Part shown: positions 48,256-59,071 of the stretch, one piece after another
Layout of the letters: each line of letters begins with the position of its first letter
Position numbering within the stretch: position 1 is the stretch's first letter
Assembly (NCBI GenBank): GCA_020719045.1
Contig: DYQY01000007.1
Span: 1 to 64,000, forward strand
Origin: Candidatus Termititenax sp.
GTDB taxonomy: Bacteria; Margulisbacteria; Riflemargulisbacteria; GWF2-35-9; DYQY01
Direction of reading: 5' to 3'
Length of the DNA stretch: 64,000 nucleotides
Position numbers and translations under genes: made by a program
Notes under the pieces: generated by a model
The model's database searches: none
What the model saw: the letters and a program-made list of their open reading frames with translations, nothing else
Told to the model about the DNA's origin: nothing

Positions 48256-49158
48256 TTATAAATATTCAAGCATTTTATCAAGCGATGCCTTGGCCTTCTT
48301 AGCAATTTCTTTATCAACTACTATCTCAAATTGTTCATTTTCTAGAGACTCTAGCACATTGCTAAGCTTGGTTTTCTTCATATTCACACAAAACTTAGCC
48401 GTACCAGCTGAATAGAACTGCTTATTAGGGTTTTCTTTCTTCATTCTATGAATTATTCCTTCTTCGGTAGCCACAATAAACCTATTAGCATTATGCTCTT
48501 TAACATATTTGAGCATTCCTGCTGTTGATAGCACAGCATCCGCTAAATCTATTACCTGCGACGTGCATTCAGGATGTACCAATAATGGAGCATCTGGAAG
48601 CTGGGTTTTTGCCTCCCTAACTTCAGAAGGACTGATTCTATTATGCACGTAACAATGACCATCCCATAAAATAATCTTCTTTTCTGTAAATCTTTGACAG
48701 TATGCACCAAGATTCTTATCTGGAACAAAAATAATCTCATCAGCATCTATATTTTGAACTATCTTTACAGCATTCGCAGAGGTACAACAAACATCAGTTA
48801 ATGCTTTCACCTCAGCATTAGAATTAACATAAGTTACTACCTTAGCCTTTGGATGTTGCTTTTTTAGTTCTGCAAGTTGCTCAGCGTTTATCATATCCGC
48901 CATTGGACATCCTGCTGTCTTCACCGGCAAAAGAACCTTTTTATCAGGAGCTAATATTTTAGCAGTCTCAGCCATAAAGATTACACCGCAAAAAACAATA
49001 ATATCATTCTTAAGTTCCGAAGCTTTCTTTGCAAGCTCAAGCGAATCTCCGACAAAATCTGCTATATCTTGTATCTCTGGATACTGATAATTATGAGCAA
49101 CAATTATTGCATTCTTCTTTTTCTTTAATGATTTGATCTCTTTAACTACATCAGACAT
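48256..49158 (-). CDS. nadA: quinolinate synthase A
   Basis: AHNYQYPEIQDIADFVGDSLELA, CGVIFMAETAKILAP, VTYVNSNAEVKA, HPECTSQV. Confidence 0.95.
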   Translation of the reverse strand: MSDVVKEIKSLKKKKNAIIVAHNYQYPEIQDIADFVGDSLELAKKASELKNDIIVFCGVIFMAETAKILAPDKKVLLPVKTAGCPMADMINAEQLAELKKQHPKAKVVTYVNSNAEVKALTDVCCTSANAVKIVQNIDADEIIFVPDKNLGAYCQRFTEKKIILWDGHCYVHNRISPSEVREAKTQLPDAPLLVHPECTSQVIDLADAVLSTAGMLKYVKEHNANRFIVATEEGIIHRMKKENPNKQFYSAGTAKFCVNMKKTKLSNVLESLENEQFEIVVDKEIAKKAKASLDKMLEYL

Positions 49159-49736
49159 TATTTATCTAATTTAATTGCCTTTTGTCCTGGTCTCCAACTT
49201 GCTGGACATAATTCATTAGGATGCATTCTTACATGCTCAAGAGCCTGAATCTTCCTAAATAACTCTTCTGCACTTCTTCCAACTTCTATGGTATTAACTT
49301 CATGAGATTTAATAGTCCCGCTTGGATCAATAATAACTGTTGCCCTAAAACAACAATGATCTTGCGCAGAATATGTACCCAACTTCTGTGAAAATAAAGT
49401 ATCAACATCTGAGCCCATTGGATATTTAATAGAAGCTATCTTTTCTGACTTTTCTGCCCAATCTTTATGTGTTTCTAGTGAATCAGTACTAACGCTTATT
49501 ATATCCACACCTATTTTCTGAAAGTCTTTATACATTTGAGCCAACTCAAATAATTCAGTTGGACAAACAAAAGTAAAATCAGCTGGATAAAAAAACAACA
49601 CCACCCACTTACCATGCAAATCATCTAACTTTATTTTCTCAAATTGGCCATTTTGGTATACATCTAGCACTAAATGAGGAACTTTTTTACCAACGAAAGG
49701 AAGACAGAACTGTTCTTTTGCTTTACCGAAAATCAT
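49158..49736 (-). CDS. 2-Cys peroxiredoxin (AhpC/Prx1 type)
   Basis: FFYPADFTFVCPTELFELA; C-terminal LCPASWRPGQKAI. Confidence 0.93.
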   Translation of the reverse strand: MIFGKAKEQFCLPFVGKKVPHLVLDVYQNGQFEKIKLDDLHGKWVVLFFYPADFTFVCPTELFELAQMYKDFQKIGVDIISVSTDSLETHKDWAEKSEKIASIKYPMGSDVDTLFSQKLGTYSAQDHCCFRATVIIDPSGTIKSHEVNTIEVGRSAEELFRKIQALEHVRMHPNELCPASWRPGQKAIKLDK

Positions 49737-50485
49737 AATACTTTCACAACCTCTCCCGAATTGACAGCTACTATTTTGTTATTCTCTTCTATAAGGATTT
49801 CTCCTGTATTCGAAAAACCAATAACTTTTCCTACCAATTCTTTTTGAAAACATTTTACAGTAATTTGTTTAGCTATTAAAGAACTTTTAATTTCATACTC
49901 GTTTTTAATACCTAAAAAGCCATTACTTCTCCATTCAACAATATTATCAAAAAAACTTTTGATAATTGTATCTACAATATCTTTTTTACATAAATCCTTT
50001 CTATAATCACCAACACAAGCAGATTCTGTGCCTATTTCCAACTTTTCCTCATTGCTTAAGGAAACATTAAGTCCAATTCCTAATACAGAAAAACTCTTGT
50101 CTCCTTGCGTTACTGTTTGAACCAAAATACCAGCAATTTTCTTATTATCTACAAGAATATCATTTGGCCACTTTATCTTTGATTCTATTCCAAATAACCC
50201 TAGTACTCTCGCTAATACAATAGAAGCAAACAAAGATATTCCATGCACATAAGGATAATCACCCAACACAATTGTTAAATATACATTATCAACGCTTGAA
50301 GAAACCCACTTCCTATCAAACCGTCCATGCCCTGCTGTTTGTTTATCTGCAATAATAACATCGCCAAAAACTAAATTGTCCTTATTCCTTAAGGCATAGT
50401 CGTTTGTAGAACCTATTTCAGGAAAATAATATATCTTATATGCAAAACTATTCATGTGTTTCTCCACATTCATCATCAATATCAA
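49733..50485 (-). CDS. birA: biotin--[acetyl-CoA-carboxylase] ligase
   Basis: GSTNDYAL, KQTAGHGRFDRKWVSS, IKWPNDILVDNKKIAGILVQ; true start may be the internal MNSFAYK. Confidence 0.9.
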   Translation of the reverse strand: MILMMNVEKHMNSFAYKIYYFPEIGSTNDYALRNKDNLVFGDVIIADKQTAGHGRFDRKWVSSSVDNVYLTIVLGDYPYVHGISLFASIVLARVLGLFGIESKIKWPNDILVDNKKIAGILVQTVTQGDKSFSVLGIGLNVSLSNEEKLEIGTESACVGDYRKDLCKKDIVDTIIKSFFDNIVEWRSNGFLGIKNEYEIKSSLIAKQITVKCFQKELVGKVIGFSNTGEILIEENNKIVAVNSGEVVKVL

Positions 50486-50540
50486 CAGTTTTATTGTATA
50501 ATACTATCTACCTAACATAAACAAAGGAGTTTGATTAATA

Positions 50541-51380
50541 ATGAAATTCACGAAAATGCAAGGAACAGGCAATGATTTTGTTATGATTAATGCCTTTGAA
50601 GAAACAATATCAGAAAAGGATTATGCCTCTTTAGCACAAAAATTGTGTGATAGGCACTTTGGAATTGGAGCAGATGGATTAATACTTGCACTTCCCTCCA
50701 AAAAAGATGATATTAAAATGAGAATATTTAATGCTGATGGCAGTGAAGCAGAAATGTGCGGAAACGGTATTAGATGTTTTGCATTATTTGTAAAAAATGA
50801 AAATCTAATTTCAAAAAACAAGTTTCGCATAGAAACTCTAGCTGGAACAATTATTCCTGAAATAGTTAAAGGATCCAACGAAACAAAAGCCATGATTAAA
50901 GTAGATATGGGCAAACCATTCTTTGAAGGAAGTGATATTCCAGTAAACCTTCCTGGTAAGGGGCCTTTTCTTAAACAAACAATGATGATTAATGGACAAG
51001 CTATCGAATATACCCCTATTGGAATGGGCAATCCACATTGCATAATATTTACTGAAGAAATTACTGATGATCTTGTTCATAAGACTGGTCCATTAATAGA
51101 ACACAATCTAACAATATTCCCAAAAAGGACTAATATTGAATTTGTTAAAATTCTATCCCGAGATCTCGCTCATATGAGAGTCTGGGAAAGAGGCTCAGGT
51201 GAAACACTAGCCTGTGGAACTGGCACTTGCGCTACAGTAGTAGCAGGGATCCTTAATGGCTATTTCAATAATGAAGTAACTGTCGAACTACTGGGTGGAA
51301 AGCTTATCATTAACTGGCAACAAGGAAGTTCTGTATTAATGACAGGCCCAAGTGAAGTTGTTTTTACTGGAAACTTCTAA
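50541..51380 (+). CDS. dapF: diaminopimelate epimerase
   Basis: MQGTGNDFVMINAFE, ADGSEAEMCGNGIRCFA, ERGSGETLACGTGTCA. Confidence 0.96.
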   Translation: MKFTKMQGTGNDFVMINAFEETISEKDYASLAQKLCDRHFGIGADGLILALPSKKDDIKMRIFNADGSEAEMCGNGIRCFALFVKNENLISKNKFRIETLAGTIIPEIVKGSNETKAMIKVDMGKPFFEGSDIPVNLPGKGPFLKQTMMINGQAIEYTPIGMGNPHCIIFTEEITDDLVHKTGPLIEHNLTIFPKRTNIEFVKILSRDLAHMRVWERGSGETLACGTGTCATVVAGILNGYFNNEVTVELLGGKLIINWQQGSSVLMTGPSEVVFTGNF

Positions 51381-51680
51381 TTAAACTCTAATAGATTCTC
51401 TTACTAAAGAAGCAGCCTTTTGTGATGGCAATCTTTTTAAGATATGTTCTTGTTTATGTTCATTAAAAAGAAAATATATTTCTCTTACTTTACTATCAGG
51501 AAGCTGTGCAAGAATTCTACATACACTGGTAATATCAAATTGATCTAAAATCTTTACAATTAAGGATGCTTCAGTCTCCACGATTCTATTAATTAAGCTT
51601 ATGTCACCGTTGATACAACTAATAATTACTTCATCTGGGTTTGTGATAACTGCTTTAGCTTTTTTGATAAAATTTGGCAT
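51381..51680 (-). CDS. hypothetical protein, possible MgtE_N/FliG-like helical fold
   Basis: ASLIVKILDQFDITSVCRILAQLPDSKVREIYFLFNEHKQEHILKRLPSQKAASLVRESI. Confidence 0.4.
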   Translation of the reverse strand: MPNFIKKAKAVITNPDEVIISCINGDISLINRIVETEASLIVKILDQFDITSVCRILAQLPDSKVREIYFLFNEHKQEHILKRLPSQKAASLVRESIRV

Positions 51681-51823
51681 TTTCTCATCCCCCTATTAAT
51701 TACTTTCTACTAACTATATTATCCTCTTATTTCCAACTGACAAGTTTTCTTATCTGTTGTATATTAAGTTATCGGTAAAAACCTAAAAAAGTTGCAATAA
51801 TTTTACTAAAGGAGAAAAAAATA

Positions 51824-52996
51824 ATGGTAAAGCCATCCGAAACATTTAAAAAAGTTCCACCATATTTATTCGCAGGAATAGATAAAAAGAAAGCTGCTGC
51901 TATCGCAAGAGGCATAGATATTATCAACTTAGGTGTTGGAGACCCTGACTCCCCAACCTACAAAAGAATTGTTGATGTTATGCACAAAGCAATTGATGAC
52001 CCAAAGAACCACGATTACCCACCATATGAAGGAACAAAAGCATTTAGAGAGGCAGTCGCTATTTGGTATAAAAATAGGTTTAATGTTGATTTAGATGCTA
52101 ACAAAGAAGTTGTTTCCTTAATAGGTTCCAAGGAAGGTATTGCTCATATTCTGTTTGCCTACCTTAACCCTGGAGACATTGTTCTAGTTCCAAGTCCAGG
52201 ATACCCAGTTTATAAAATGGGCACTATTCTTGCTGGCGGAGTACCATATTATGTTCCATTACTTGAAAAGAACGGATTCCTTCCTGACTTAGACGCAATA
52301 CCTGCGGATGTAGCAAGTAAAGCAAAAATATTATTTATTAACTATCCGAACAATCCAACTGCAGCAGTTGCTGACATAGCTTTCTATAAAAAAGCAGTAG
52401 ACTTTGCAAAAAAATACGATATTTTATTAGCATCTGACCTTGCTTATAGTGAAATGACTTACGATGGATATAAAGCTCCAAGCGTTTTGGAAGTAGAAGG
52501 AGCAAAGAACGTAGCTATTGAGTTTCATTCTCTTTCAAAATCATTCAATATGACTGGATGGAGAATTGGAATGGCTGTTGGAAATGCAGAAGCTATCGAA
52601 AACCTAAGCACTATTAAAACAAACGTTGACTCAGGCATCTTCAAAGCTATTCAAATAGCTGGAATAGAAGCACTCACAAAACCAGTACCTGAAATAGAGG
52701 AAACTAACGCTCTCTATATTGCAAGAAGAGATGTGCTCACAAAAGGTCTAAATGAACTTGGCTGGAATCTTACACCTATTAAGGCAACTTTTTATGTATG
52801 GGCACCTGTTCCTCCTTCCACAAACTCAAACGATTTCGTGGCAAAAATGCTCGATGAATGCGGTATAGTAGTTGTTCCAGGTAATGGTTATGGCCCAGAA
52901 GGTGAAGGTTATTTCAGAATAGCACTTACTGCAACTGTAGACAGATTAAAAGAAGCACTTAAGCGCATGAAAGATGCTGGAATTAGATTCTCTTAG
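51824..52996 (+). CDS. dapL: LL-diaminopimelate aminotransferase (class I/II)
   Basis: INLGVGDPDSPT, FINYPNNPTAAVAD, HSLSKSFNMTGWRIG. Confidence 0.88.
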   Translation: MVKPSETFKKVPPYLFAGIDKKKAAAIARGIDIINLGVGDPDSPTYKRIVDVMHKAIDDPKNHDYPPYEGTKAFREAVAIWYKNRFNVDLDANKEVVSLIGSKEGIAHILFAYLNPGDIVLVPSPGYPVYKMGTILAGGVPYYVPLLEKNGFLPDLDAIPADVASKAKILFINYPNNPTAAVADIAFYKKAVDFAKKYDILLASDLAYSEMTYDGYKAPSVLEVEGAKNVAIEFHSLSKSFNMTGWRIGMAVGNAEAIENLSTIKTNVDSGIFKAIQIAGIEALTKPVPEIEETNALYIARRDVLTKGLNELGWNLTPIKATFYVWAPVPPSTNSNDFVAKMLDECGIVVVPGNGYGPEGEGYFRIALTATVDRLKEALKRMKDAGIRFS

Positions 52997-52999
52997 TCT

Positions 53000-53707
53000 A
53001 TGAGCCAAACAAAAAATGAACTTATTAATACTTTTCTGAGAAGTCAAAACATCTTCTCAGAAAATATTAATATCTACAAAACTGCTCTAACACACAAATC
53101 AGCTAACAATAAACCAGGGGAGAACTACGAACGCCTAGAGTTTTTAGGTGATGTTATCATAAAACTTATCATTACTGAGGAGCTAATTAAGATATATCCA
53201 GAAGCAAATGAAGGTATTCTAGCTAAACAAAGAGCAATCTTTATTCAAGATAGACTACTAGCTAATCTGTCAAAATCTATTGGCTTAGATAACATAGTTA
53301 TTTGCGGGCAAAATGAAACTAACCATAAAATAAACAAAGAACTATCTTTGCTTGCCGATTTGCTTGAATCACTTGCTGGAGCAATATACCTCGACCAAGG
53401 AATGAAAAAAGCAAAAGAGTTCATTTTGTCGCTATTTAACGACACTTTAACTAACCAAGAGCTCATCAAGGAACTAACAGATAACAAAACTAAGCTACAA
53501 GAAATAACTCAATCCTTAGTTTCTCAAACTCCTATATATGAAACCATTAAAGAAGAAGGCCCTGACCATAAAAAAGTATTTACGGTTAAAGTTTCTATTA
53601 CTATAAAGAATAAAACATATTCAACTATAAGTACTGAAAAAACAAAAAAAATAGCAGAACAAAAAGCTGCTCAATTATTAATTGAACAATTAGATAATCT
53701 TAAATAA
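53000..53707 (+). CDS. rnc: ribonuclease III
   Basis: ERLEFLGDVIIKLIITEEL, ADLLESLAGAIYLDQG, C-terminal dsRBD-like region. Confidence 0.92.
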   Translation: MSQTKNELINTFLRSQNIFSENINIYKTALTHKSANNKPGENYERLEFLGDVIIKLIITEELIKIYPEANEGILAKQRAIFIQDRLLANLSKSIGLDNIVICGQNETNHKINKELSLLADLLESLAGAIYLDQGMKKAKEFILSLFNDTLTNQELIKELTDNKTKLQEITQSLVSQTPIYETIKEEGPDHKKVFTVKVSITIKNKTYSTISTEKTKKIAEQKAAQLLIEQLDNLK

Positions 53708-54809
53708 TTGCTTTATGTGTTGTTCTATCGAATAAATACATATTCTTTAGATTAAATCCAAGCTCAATCTCAGCACCTAAAGAAACTGGATATGATGGAT
53801 CAACTTCACCCATTACTAATTTGTCGCCAATCTTAATATGAACGAAAGTCTGTGAACCAAGAAGTTCAGCAAACTCGATATTGCCTATAACTTTTTCTTT
53901 AGTATAATTTTTTCTAACTGCTTTCTCGTAATCAACAATATCCTCTGGCCTAACACCTAAAACAACTTCTACACCAACAACCTCTTTTAACTGTTTCTCT
54001 AATGTTTTTGGTAACTGTAACTCAAAAGAAGAGGCCTGGAATATGTATTCTGTACCTTTCTTCGCAACCACTCCGTCAAAGAAATTCATTGCTGGAGAAC
54101 CGATAAATCCTGCTACATAAGTATTCGCTGGATTGCTATATACGTTCATAGGCTCAGCAAACTGCTGAATAACACCGTCATTCATAATACAAATTCTTGA
54201 ACCTAATGTCATTGCTTCTACTTGGTCATGTGTTACATATACAACCGTTGTTCTAAGTCTTTCGTGAAGCTTCTTTAATTCGCCTCTCATTTGTACTCTT
54301 AACTTTGCATCAAGATTTGATAACGGCTCATCCATTAAAAAAACTTTAGGTTGTCTTACAATTGCTCTACCAAGTGCTACTCTCTGTCTTTGTCCTCCAG
54401 AAAGCTGTTTTGGTTTTCTATCAAGCAATTTCTGTAGTCCAAGAATCTCAGCAGCTTCCGCTACTCTTTCATCAATAATATTCTTTGGGTTCTTTCTCAT
54501 CTTTAACGCAAAGCCCATGTTCTCTCTAACAGTCATATGAGGATATAACGCATAGTTCTGAAATACCATCGCGATATCTCTATCTTTTGGAGGGATTAAA
54601 GTAACGTCTTTATTATCAATATAAATCTTTCCAGATGTAACTTCCTCTAGTCCAGCAATCATTCTAAGCGTTGTAGTCTTACCACAACCTGAAGGACCAA
54701 CTAGTACGACAAACTCTCCGGGCTTAATTTCCATACTAACATTTGCTACAACTTCTACTTTTCCGAAATTCTTATAAACATTTTCTAATCTAACGCCCGT
54801 TAATGTCAT
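53700..54809 (-). CDS. ABC transporter ATP-binding protein (UgpC/MsmK/MalK family)
   Basis: GPSGCGKTTTLRMIAGLE, LSGGQRQRVALGRAIVRQP, C-terminal TOBE-like region. Confidence 0.92.
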   Translation of the reverse strand: MTLTGVRLENVYKNFGKVEVVANVSMEIKPGEFVVLVGPSGCGKTTTLRMIAGLEEVTSGKIYIDNKDVTLIPPKDRDIAMVFQNYALYPHMTVRENMGFALKMRKNPKNIIDERVAEAAEILGLQKLLDRKPKQLSGGQRQRVALGRAIVRQPKVFLMDEPLSNLDAKLRVQMRGELKKLHERLRTTVVYVTHDQVEAMTLGSRICIMNDGVIQQFAEPMNVYSNPANTYVAGFIGSPAMNFFDGVVAKKGTEYIFQASSFELQLPKTLEKQLKEVVGVEVVLGVRPEDIVDYEKAVRKNYTKEKVIGNIEFAELLGSQTFVHIKIGDKLVMGEVDPSYPVSLGAEIELGFNLKNMYLFDRTTHKAII

Positions 54810-54820
54810 CTGTTTCTCCT

Positions 54821-55276
54821 TTAGATATTTGCCTTTAAGTTTGCCATTTCAAGTGCGTCCATAGCAACTTGATAACCTTTATTACCGGACTTAGTTCCAG
54901 CTCTTTCAACTGCTTGTTCAATTGTATCTGTTGTTAACACTCCAAAAATTACTGGAGCATCTGACTGTAGCGAAACATTTGCAACACCTTTAGATACTTC
55001 AGAAGCAACAAAATCAAAATGAGGAGTCGCTCCTCTAATAACTACACCAATACAAATAATCGCATCATACTTTTTGTTTATAATCTGCTTTAGAATATAT
55101 GGAATCTCAAAAGCTCCTGGAACTTTATAAACATCGATATCAGATTCTTTAACTTCGTGTCTAATTAGAGCATCTTTAGCTCCATCAAGTAGTTTTGAGC
55201 CAATAAACTCATTAAATCTACTCCATACAATGGCAATCTTTTTACCTTTTCCATTAATGACGCCTTCGTATATCAT
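54821..55276 (-). CDS. ribH: 6,7-dimethyl-8-ribityllumazine synthase
   Basis: [44 protein letters not shown]. Confidence 0.95.
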   Translation of the reverse strand: MIYEGVINGKGKKIAIVWSRFNEFIGSKLLDGAKDALIRHEVKESDIDVYKVPGAFEIPYILKQIINKKYDAIICIGVVIRGATPHFDFVASEVSKGVANVSLQSDAPVIFGVLTTDTIEQAVERAGTKSGNKGYQVAMDALEMANLKANI

Positions 55277-55368
55277 ATTTCACCTCTATCTAAAATGTAT
55301 GCTTATTATAAAGATATTTTCTCTAAAAGAAAACCACAAACATAGTTAATATCATCTTTTTATCAAAA

Positions 55369-56577
55369 TTAACTTAAAAGATGACCCATTCTACACTTTT
55401 TAGTGTTCAAATACTTCTCATTATGTGGGTTTGAATCTATTTTAATAGAGACTCTCTCTACAATCTTTATCCCATAGCCCTCTAACCCAACTATCTTTCT
55501 CGGATTATTGGTTAATAATCTGATAGATTTAATTCCTAAAGAATGAAGTATCTGTGCTCCGATTCCATAATCCCTCAAATCAGCATCAAATCCAAGATCC
55601 TCATTTGCCTGAATGGTGTCTCTACCCTGATCTTGAAGCTGATAAGCTTTAAGCTTATTAATTAGCCCAATACCTCTACCTTCTTGTCTAAGATATACAA
55701 CGACTCCTCTACCTTCTTTTTCAATTAACTCTAACGCCTCTTGAAGCTGATTTCTACAGTCACAACGAAGCGAGCCTAAGACATCTCCTGTAAAGCACTC
55801 CGAATGAACTCTTACTAAAACATTCTCGCCATTACCTCTATCACCTTTAATAATAGCTAAATGATGCTCTCCTGTATGCTTATTCTCAAACCCTACAATT
55901 CTAAAATCACCAAACATAGTTGGCATCTTAACTGCCTCTGTCTGCTCAATAAATGAGCTTTTTTCTACTAAATACTTTATTAAATCTGCAATAGATATTA
56001 ATTTAAGGTTATGCTTTTTTACATATTCCTGTAATTCAGGCAATCTAGACATCTGTCCATTCTCATTAATTATTTCACAGATAACACCCATTGGCTTTAA
56101 ACCAGCTAACCTAGCTATATCAACACTAGCCTCTGTGTGTCCTGCACGTTGCAATACTCCACCATCTTTAGCAACTAAAGGAAATATATGACCAGGTCTA
56201 CTTAAGTCATCAGCAGTAGAGTTCTCATCTAGCATAACCTCTATTGTTTTCGCTCTATCGTAAGCTGATATACCGGTTGACACTCCATGCTTTACCGTAG
56301 CATCAACGGAAACAGTAAAAGCAGTTCCTTTTGGATCTTGGTTCTTATCTACCATAGGAGTCATATTCAATTTACATGCTAATCCAGATAACATTGGCAC
56401 ACAAACAAGACCTCTGCCGTGAGTTATCATAAAATTAATATTCTCAGGCGTAGCAAATTCTGCTGCGCAAACTAAATCTCCTTCGTTCTCTCTATCTTCA
56501 TCATCAACAACAACTATCATCTTGCCTTGTTTAATATCTTTGATTGCTTCTTCTATTGTATTAAAAACCATTTTCAC
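55369..56577 (-). CDS. ribBA: bifunctional DHBP synthase / GTP cyclohydrolase II
   Basis: [41 protein letters not shown]. Confidence 0.95.
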   Translation of the reverse strand: MKMVFNTIEEAIKDIKQGKMIVVVDDEDRENEGDLVCAAEFATPENINFMITHGRGLVCVPMLSGLACKLNMTPMVDKNQDPKGTAFTVSVDATVKHGVSTGISAYDRAKTIEVMLDENSTADDLSRPGHIFPLVAKDGGVLQRAGHTEASVDIARLAGLKPMGVICEIINENGQMSRLPELQEYVKKHNLKLISIADLIKYLVEKSSFIEQTEAVKMPTMFGDFRIVGFENKHTGEHHLAIIKGDRGNGENVLVRVHSECFTGDVLGSLRCDCRNQLQEALELIEKEGRGVVVYLRQEGRGIGLINKLKAYQLQDQGRDTIQANEDLGFDADLRDYGIGAQILHSLGIKSIRLLTNNPRKIVGLEGYGIKIVERVSIKIDSNPHNEKYLNTKKCRMGHLLS

Positions 56578-57202
56578 TTAAAAATCCTTTCGTTAAAGAA
56601 CTACTTTGTTTTCTATTCTCTAAATAATTAACCACATATTTTCCCAAAATATCCGTCTCAATATTTGCCTTATCACCTTTTTTAAGTAGTGAAATATTAG
56701 TTTCATTGTAAGTTGAAGGTATAACTGAAACAGAAAAAGCATCTCGATAAACTTCTAATACAGTTAAACTAATCCCGTTAATTGAAATAGAAGCTTTTGG
56801 AAATAACTCCTTAAGGATAACCTCACTAACCTGAAAACTAACTATCCATTGGTTAGTTAACGACTTAATCTCCTTTAATGTTACCATCCCATCAACATGC
56901 CCCTGCACAATGTGTCCACCTAAGAAAGAATCAAGTCTTGCTGCTTTCTCAAGATTAACTTTATCTCCAACCTTCAAACCAGAAATATTAGACTTAACTA
57001 GTGTTTCATTCATTACATCTGCCTGAAAAAAAGAACTGCCATTTTTGTTAACTGTTAAGCAAACCCCATTTACAGCTATACTATCACCAACAGCTACTGG
57101 CTTAAGAAAATCACCATCAACCGTAACTTGAATTGAAGCATATCCATCTGACTTAGAAAGCGACTTTACTGCCCCCTTACACTGAACTATTCCTGTAAAC
57201 AT
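56561..57202 (-). CDS. ribE: riboflavin synthase alpha chain
   Basis: MFTGIVQ..., [25 protein letters not shown], two lumazine-binding repeats. Confidence 0.95.
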   Translation of the reverse strand: MFTGIVQCKGAVKSLSKSDGYASIQVTVDGDFLKPVAVGDSIAVNGVCLTVNKNGSSFFQADVMNETLVKSNISGLKVGDKVNLEKAARLDSFLGGHIVQGHVDGMVTLKEIKSLTNQWIVSFQVSEVILKELFPKASISINGISLTVLEVYRDAFSVSVIPSTYNETNISLLKKGDKANIETDILGKYVVNYLENRKQSSSLTKGFLSENGF

Positions 57203-57203
57203 A

Positions 57204-57626
57204 CTATGTAGCCTTCCCCGCTAGCTCTTGCCTTCTCTCAACTATTCTACCAAGTATACCATTTACAAATTTAATTGCATCTTTCATGCTGTACTTCTTA
57301 ATTAAGTCGATTGCTTCAGAAATAATGATTTTAACTTCGTTCTCAGTAAATAATAGTTCCCAAATAGCTATTCGAAGTATTGCCTTATCAATCAAAGAAA
57401 TCCTGTCAAACTTCCAATCAATAGCATACTCAGTTATCCAGTAATCAATAAACTCTCTGTGTTTGATAACTCCATAATAAATCTCAGAAGCAAATTCTTT
57501 TGTATCATCGACATAGGTATCTTTTTCAAGAGTATACTCCAAAATAAAGTCAGCATTATCCTTCTGAATATCAAATTGATATAAAGCTTGCATCGCCAAC
57601 TTTCTGGACGTTTTTCTCTTACCCAT
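57204..57626 (-). CDS. nusB: transcription antitermination protein NusB
   Basis: RKLAMQALYQFDIQ, AILRIAIWELLF, KYSMKDAIKFVNGILGRI. Confidence 0.92.
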   Translation of the reverse strand: MGKRKTSRKLAMQALYQFDIQKDNADFILEYTLEKDTYVDDTKEFASEIYYGVIKHREFIDYWITEYAIDWKFDRISLIDKAILRIAIWELLFTENEVKIIISEAIDLIKKYSMKDAIKFVNGILGRIVERRQELAGKAT

Positions 57627-57653
57627 TATCTCAATTTTCCTTTTTACTAGTAC

Positions 57654-59006
57654 TTATTCTAATAAATACTTAATATGTGTCTCTATGTAATTTGTGTACG
57701 TTTCACCTTTGATAAAATCTTTCTCATCTAAAATCTTTAAATCAAAAGGAATAACAGTTTTAACACCGTCAACCACAAACTCATGTAAAGCCCTTTTTGC
57801 TCTGTCGATTGCTTCTGTTCTATCTTTCCCGTGCACAATTAATTTTGCAAGCAAAGAATCATAATTAGGAGGAACCTTATATCCTTGATACACATGACTA
57901 TCAACTCGAACACCAGGACCACCTGATGGCAAATAATGCTTAATCTCACCTGGACAAGGCATAAAATTCATAAATGGATCCTCTGCATTTATTCTAAACT
58001 CAATAGCATGACCGTTAACCCGAATATCTTTCTGAGTAAAAGATAATTTCTGATGTGCTGCCACTCTAATTTGTTCTTTCACTAAATCCATGCCGGTTAT
58101 TTGCTCTGTAACACAATGCTCCACCTGAATTCTTGTATTCATTTCCATAAAATAGAAATTTTTTGATTTATCAAGCAGGAACTCAATAGTTCCAGCTCCT
58201 CTGTAGTGAATAGCTTTTGCGGCTTTAACAGCAGCAGAACCAAGCTTTGCTCTTATTTCTTTAGTAATTACCGGCGAAGGCGCTTCTTCCAGCAATTTCT
58301 GATGTCTTCTTTGGATTGAACAATCTCTTTCTCCAAGGTGAACAACATTACCAAAATCATCAGCCATAATCTGAACTTCGATATGTCTTGGTTTTTCAAT
58401 AAACTTCTCTAAATAGATATCTCCATTTCCAAAAGCTGATTTAGCCTCATTTGATGCCATGTTAAACATCTTTTTAAAATCTGAAGCTGTTTTAGCGACT
58501 CTCATACCCTTACCGCCACCACCAGCTACTGCCTTTATCATAATCGGATAACCGATTTTCTTTGCTACTCTTGCTCCTACTTCATCATCTGCTACAACTC
58601 CATCAGACCCAGGAACAACAGGCACCTTTGCTTTTCTCATTGTTTCTTTTGCTACTGCCTTGTCACCCATCTTAACTATATTATCTACAGATGGACCGAT
58701 GAACTTTATCTTATTAGCTTCACAAACTTCTGCAAAAACTGCATTTTCTGCTAAGAAACCATAACCTGGATGAATTGCTTCTGCTCCTGTAACTTCCGCA
58801 ACACTTATAATCGCTGGAATATTTAAGTAACTTAACGCAGAAGAAGCTGGACCAATACAAAAAGCTTCATCAGCTAGCTTTACATGTAATGAAGTTTTAT
58901 CAACTTCAGAATACACAGCTACTGTCTTTATACCTAATTCTCTACACGCACGAATTACTCTGACCGCTATCTCGCCTCTGTTTGCAACTAATACTTTCTT
59001 AAACAT
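57654..59006 (-). CDS. accC: acetyl-CoA carboxylase biotin carboxylase subunit
   Basis: MFKKVLVANRGEIAVRVIRACRELG, KAVAGGGGKGMRVA, EMNTRIQVEHCVTE; start moved to MFKK. Confidence 0.94.
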   Translation of the reverse strand: MFKKVLVANRGEIAVRVIRACRELGIKTVAVYSEVDKTSLHVKLADEAFCIGPASSALSYLNIPAIISVAEVTGAEAIHPGYGFLAENAVFAEVCEANKIKFIGPSVDNIVKMGDKAVAKETMRKAKVPVVPGSDGVVADDEVGARVAKKIGYPIMIKAVAGGGGKGMRVAKTASDFKKMFNMASNEAKSAFGNGDIYLEKFIEKPRHIEVQIMADDFGNVVHLGERDCSIQRRHQKLLEEAPSPVITKEIRAKLGSAAVKAAKAIHYRGAGTIEFLLDKSKNFYFMEMNTRIQVEHCVTEQITGMDLVKEQIRVAAHQKLSFTQKDIRVNGHAIEFRINAEDPFMNFMPCPGEIKHYLPSGGPGVRVDSHVYQGYKVPPNYDSLLAKLIVHGKDRTEAIDRAKRALHEFVVDGVKTVIPFDLKILDEKDFIKGETYTNYIETHIKYLLE

Positions 59007-59071
59007 TGCTTCTCCCTTAATTTTTTTTAGCATATAATTATATCATATTCCATAAATGATAGGAGACAAAG

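Noticed and set aside
50621-51080. Minus-strand ORFs (140 and 80 aa) opposite dapF
   Set aside because: dapF motifs are unambiguous on the plus strand; these are antisense shadows.
53700-54809. Dedicated NRPS-product exporter (UgpC-type ABC ATPase)
   Set aside because: Sequence is that of a sugar-importer-type ATPase, lies 8 kb away and has no adjacent permease; no link to the NRPS.
54821-57202. FMN riboswitch in the rib gene region
   Set aside because: ribE is preceded directly by nusB and the ribH-ribBA gap (55277-55368) shows no RFN-element-like conserved blocks; not supported.
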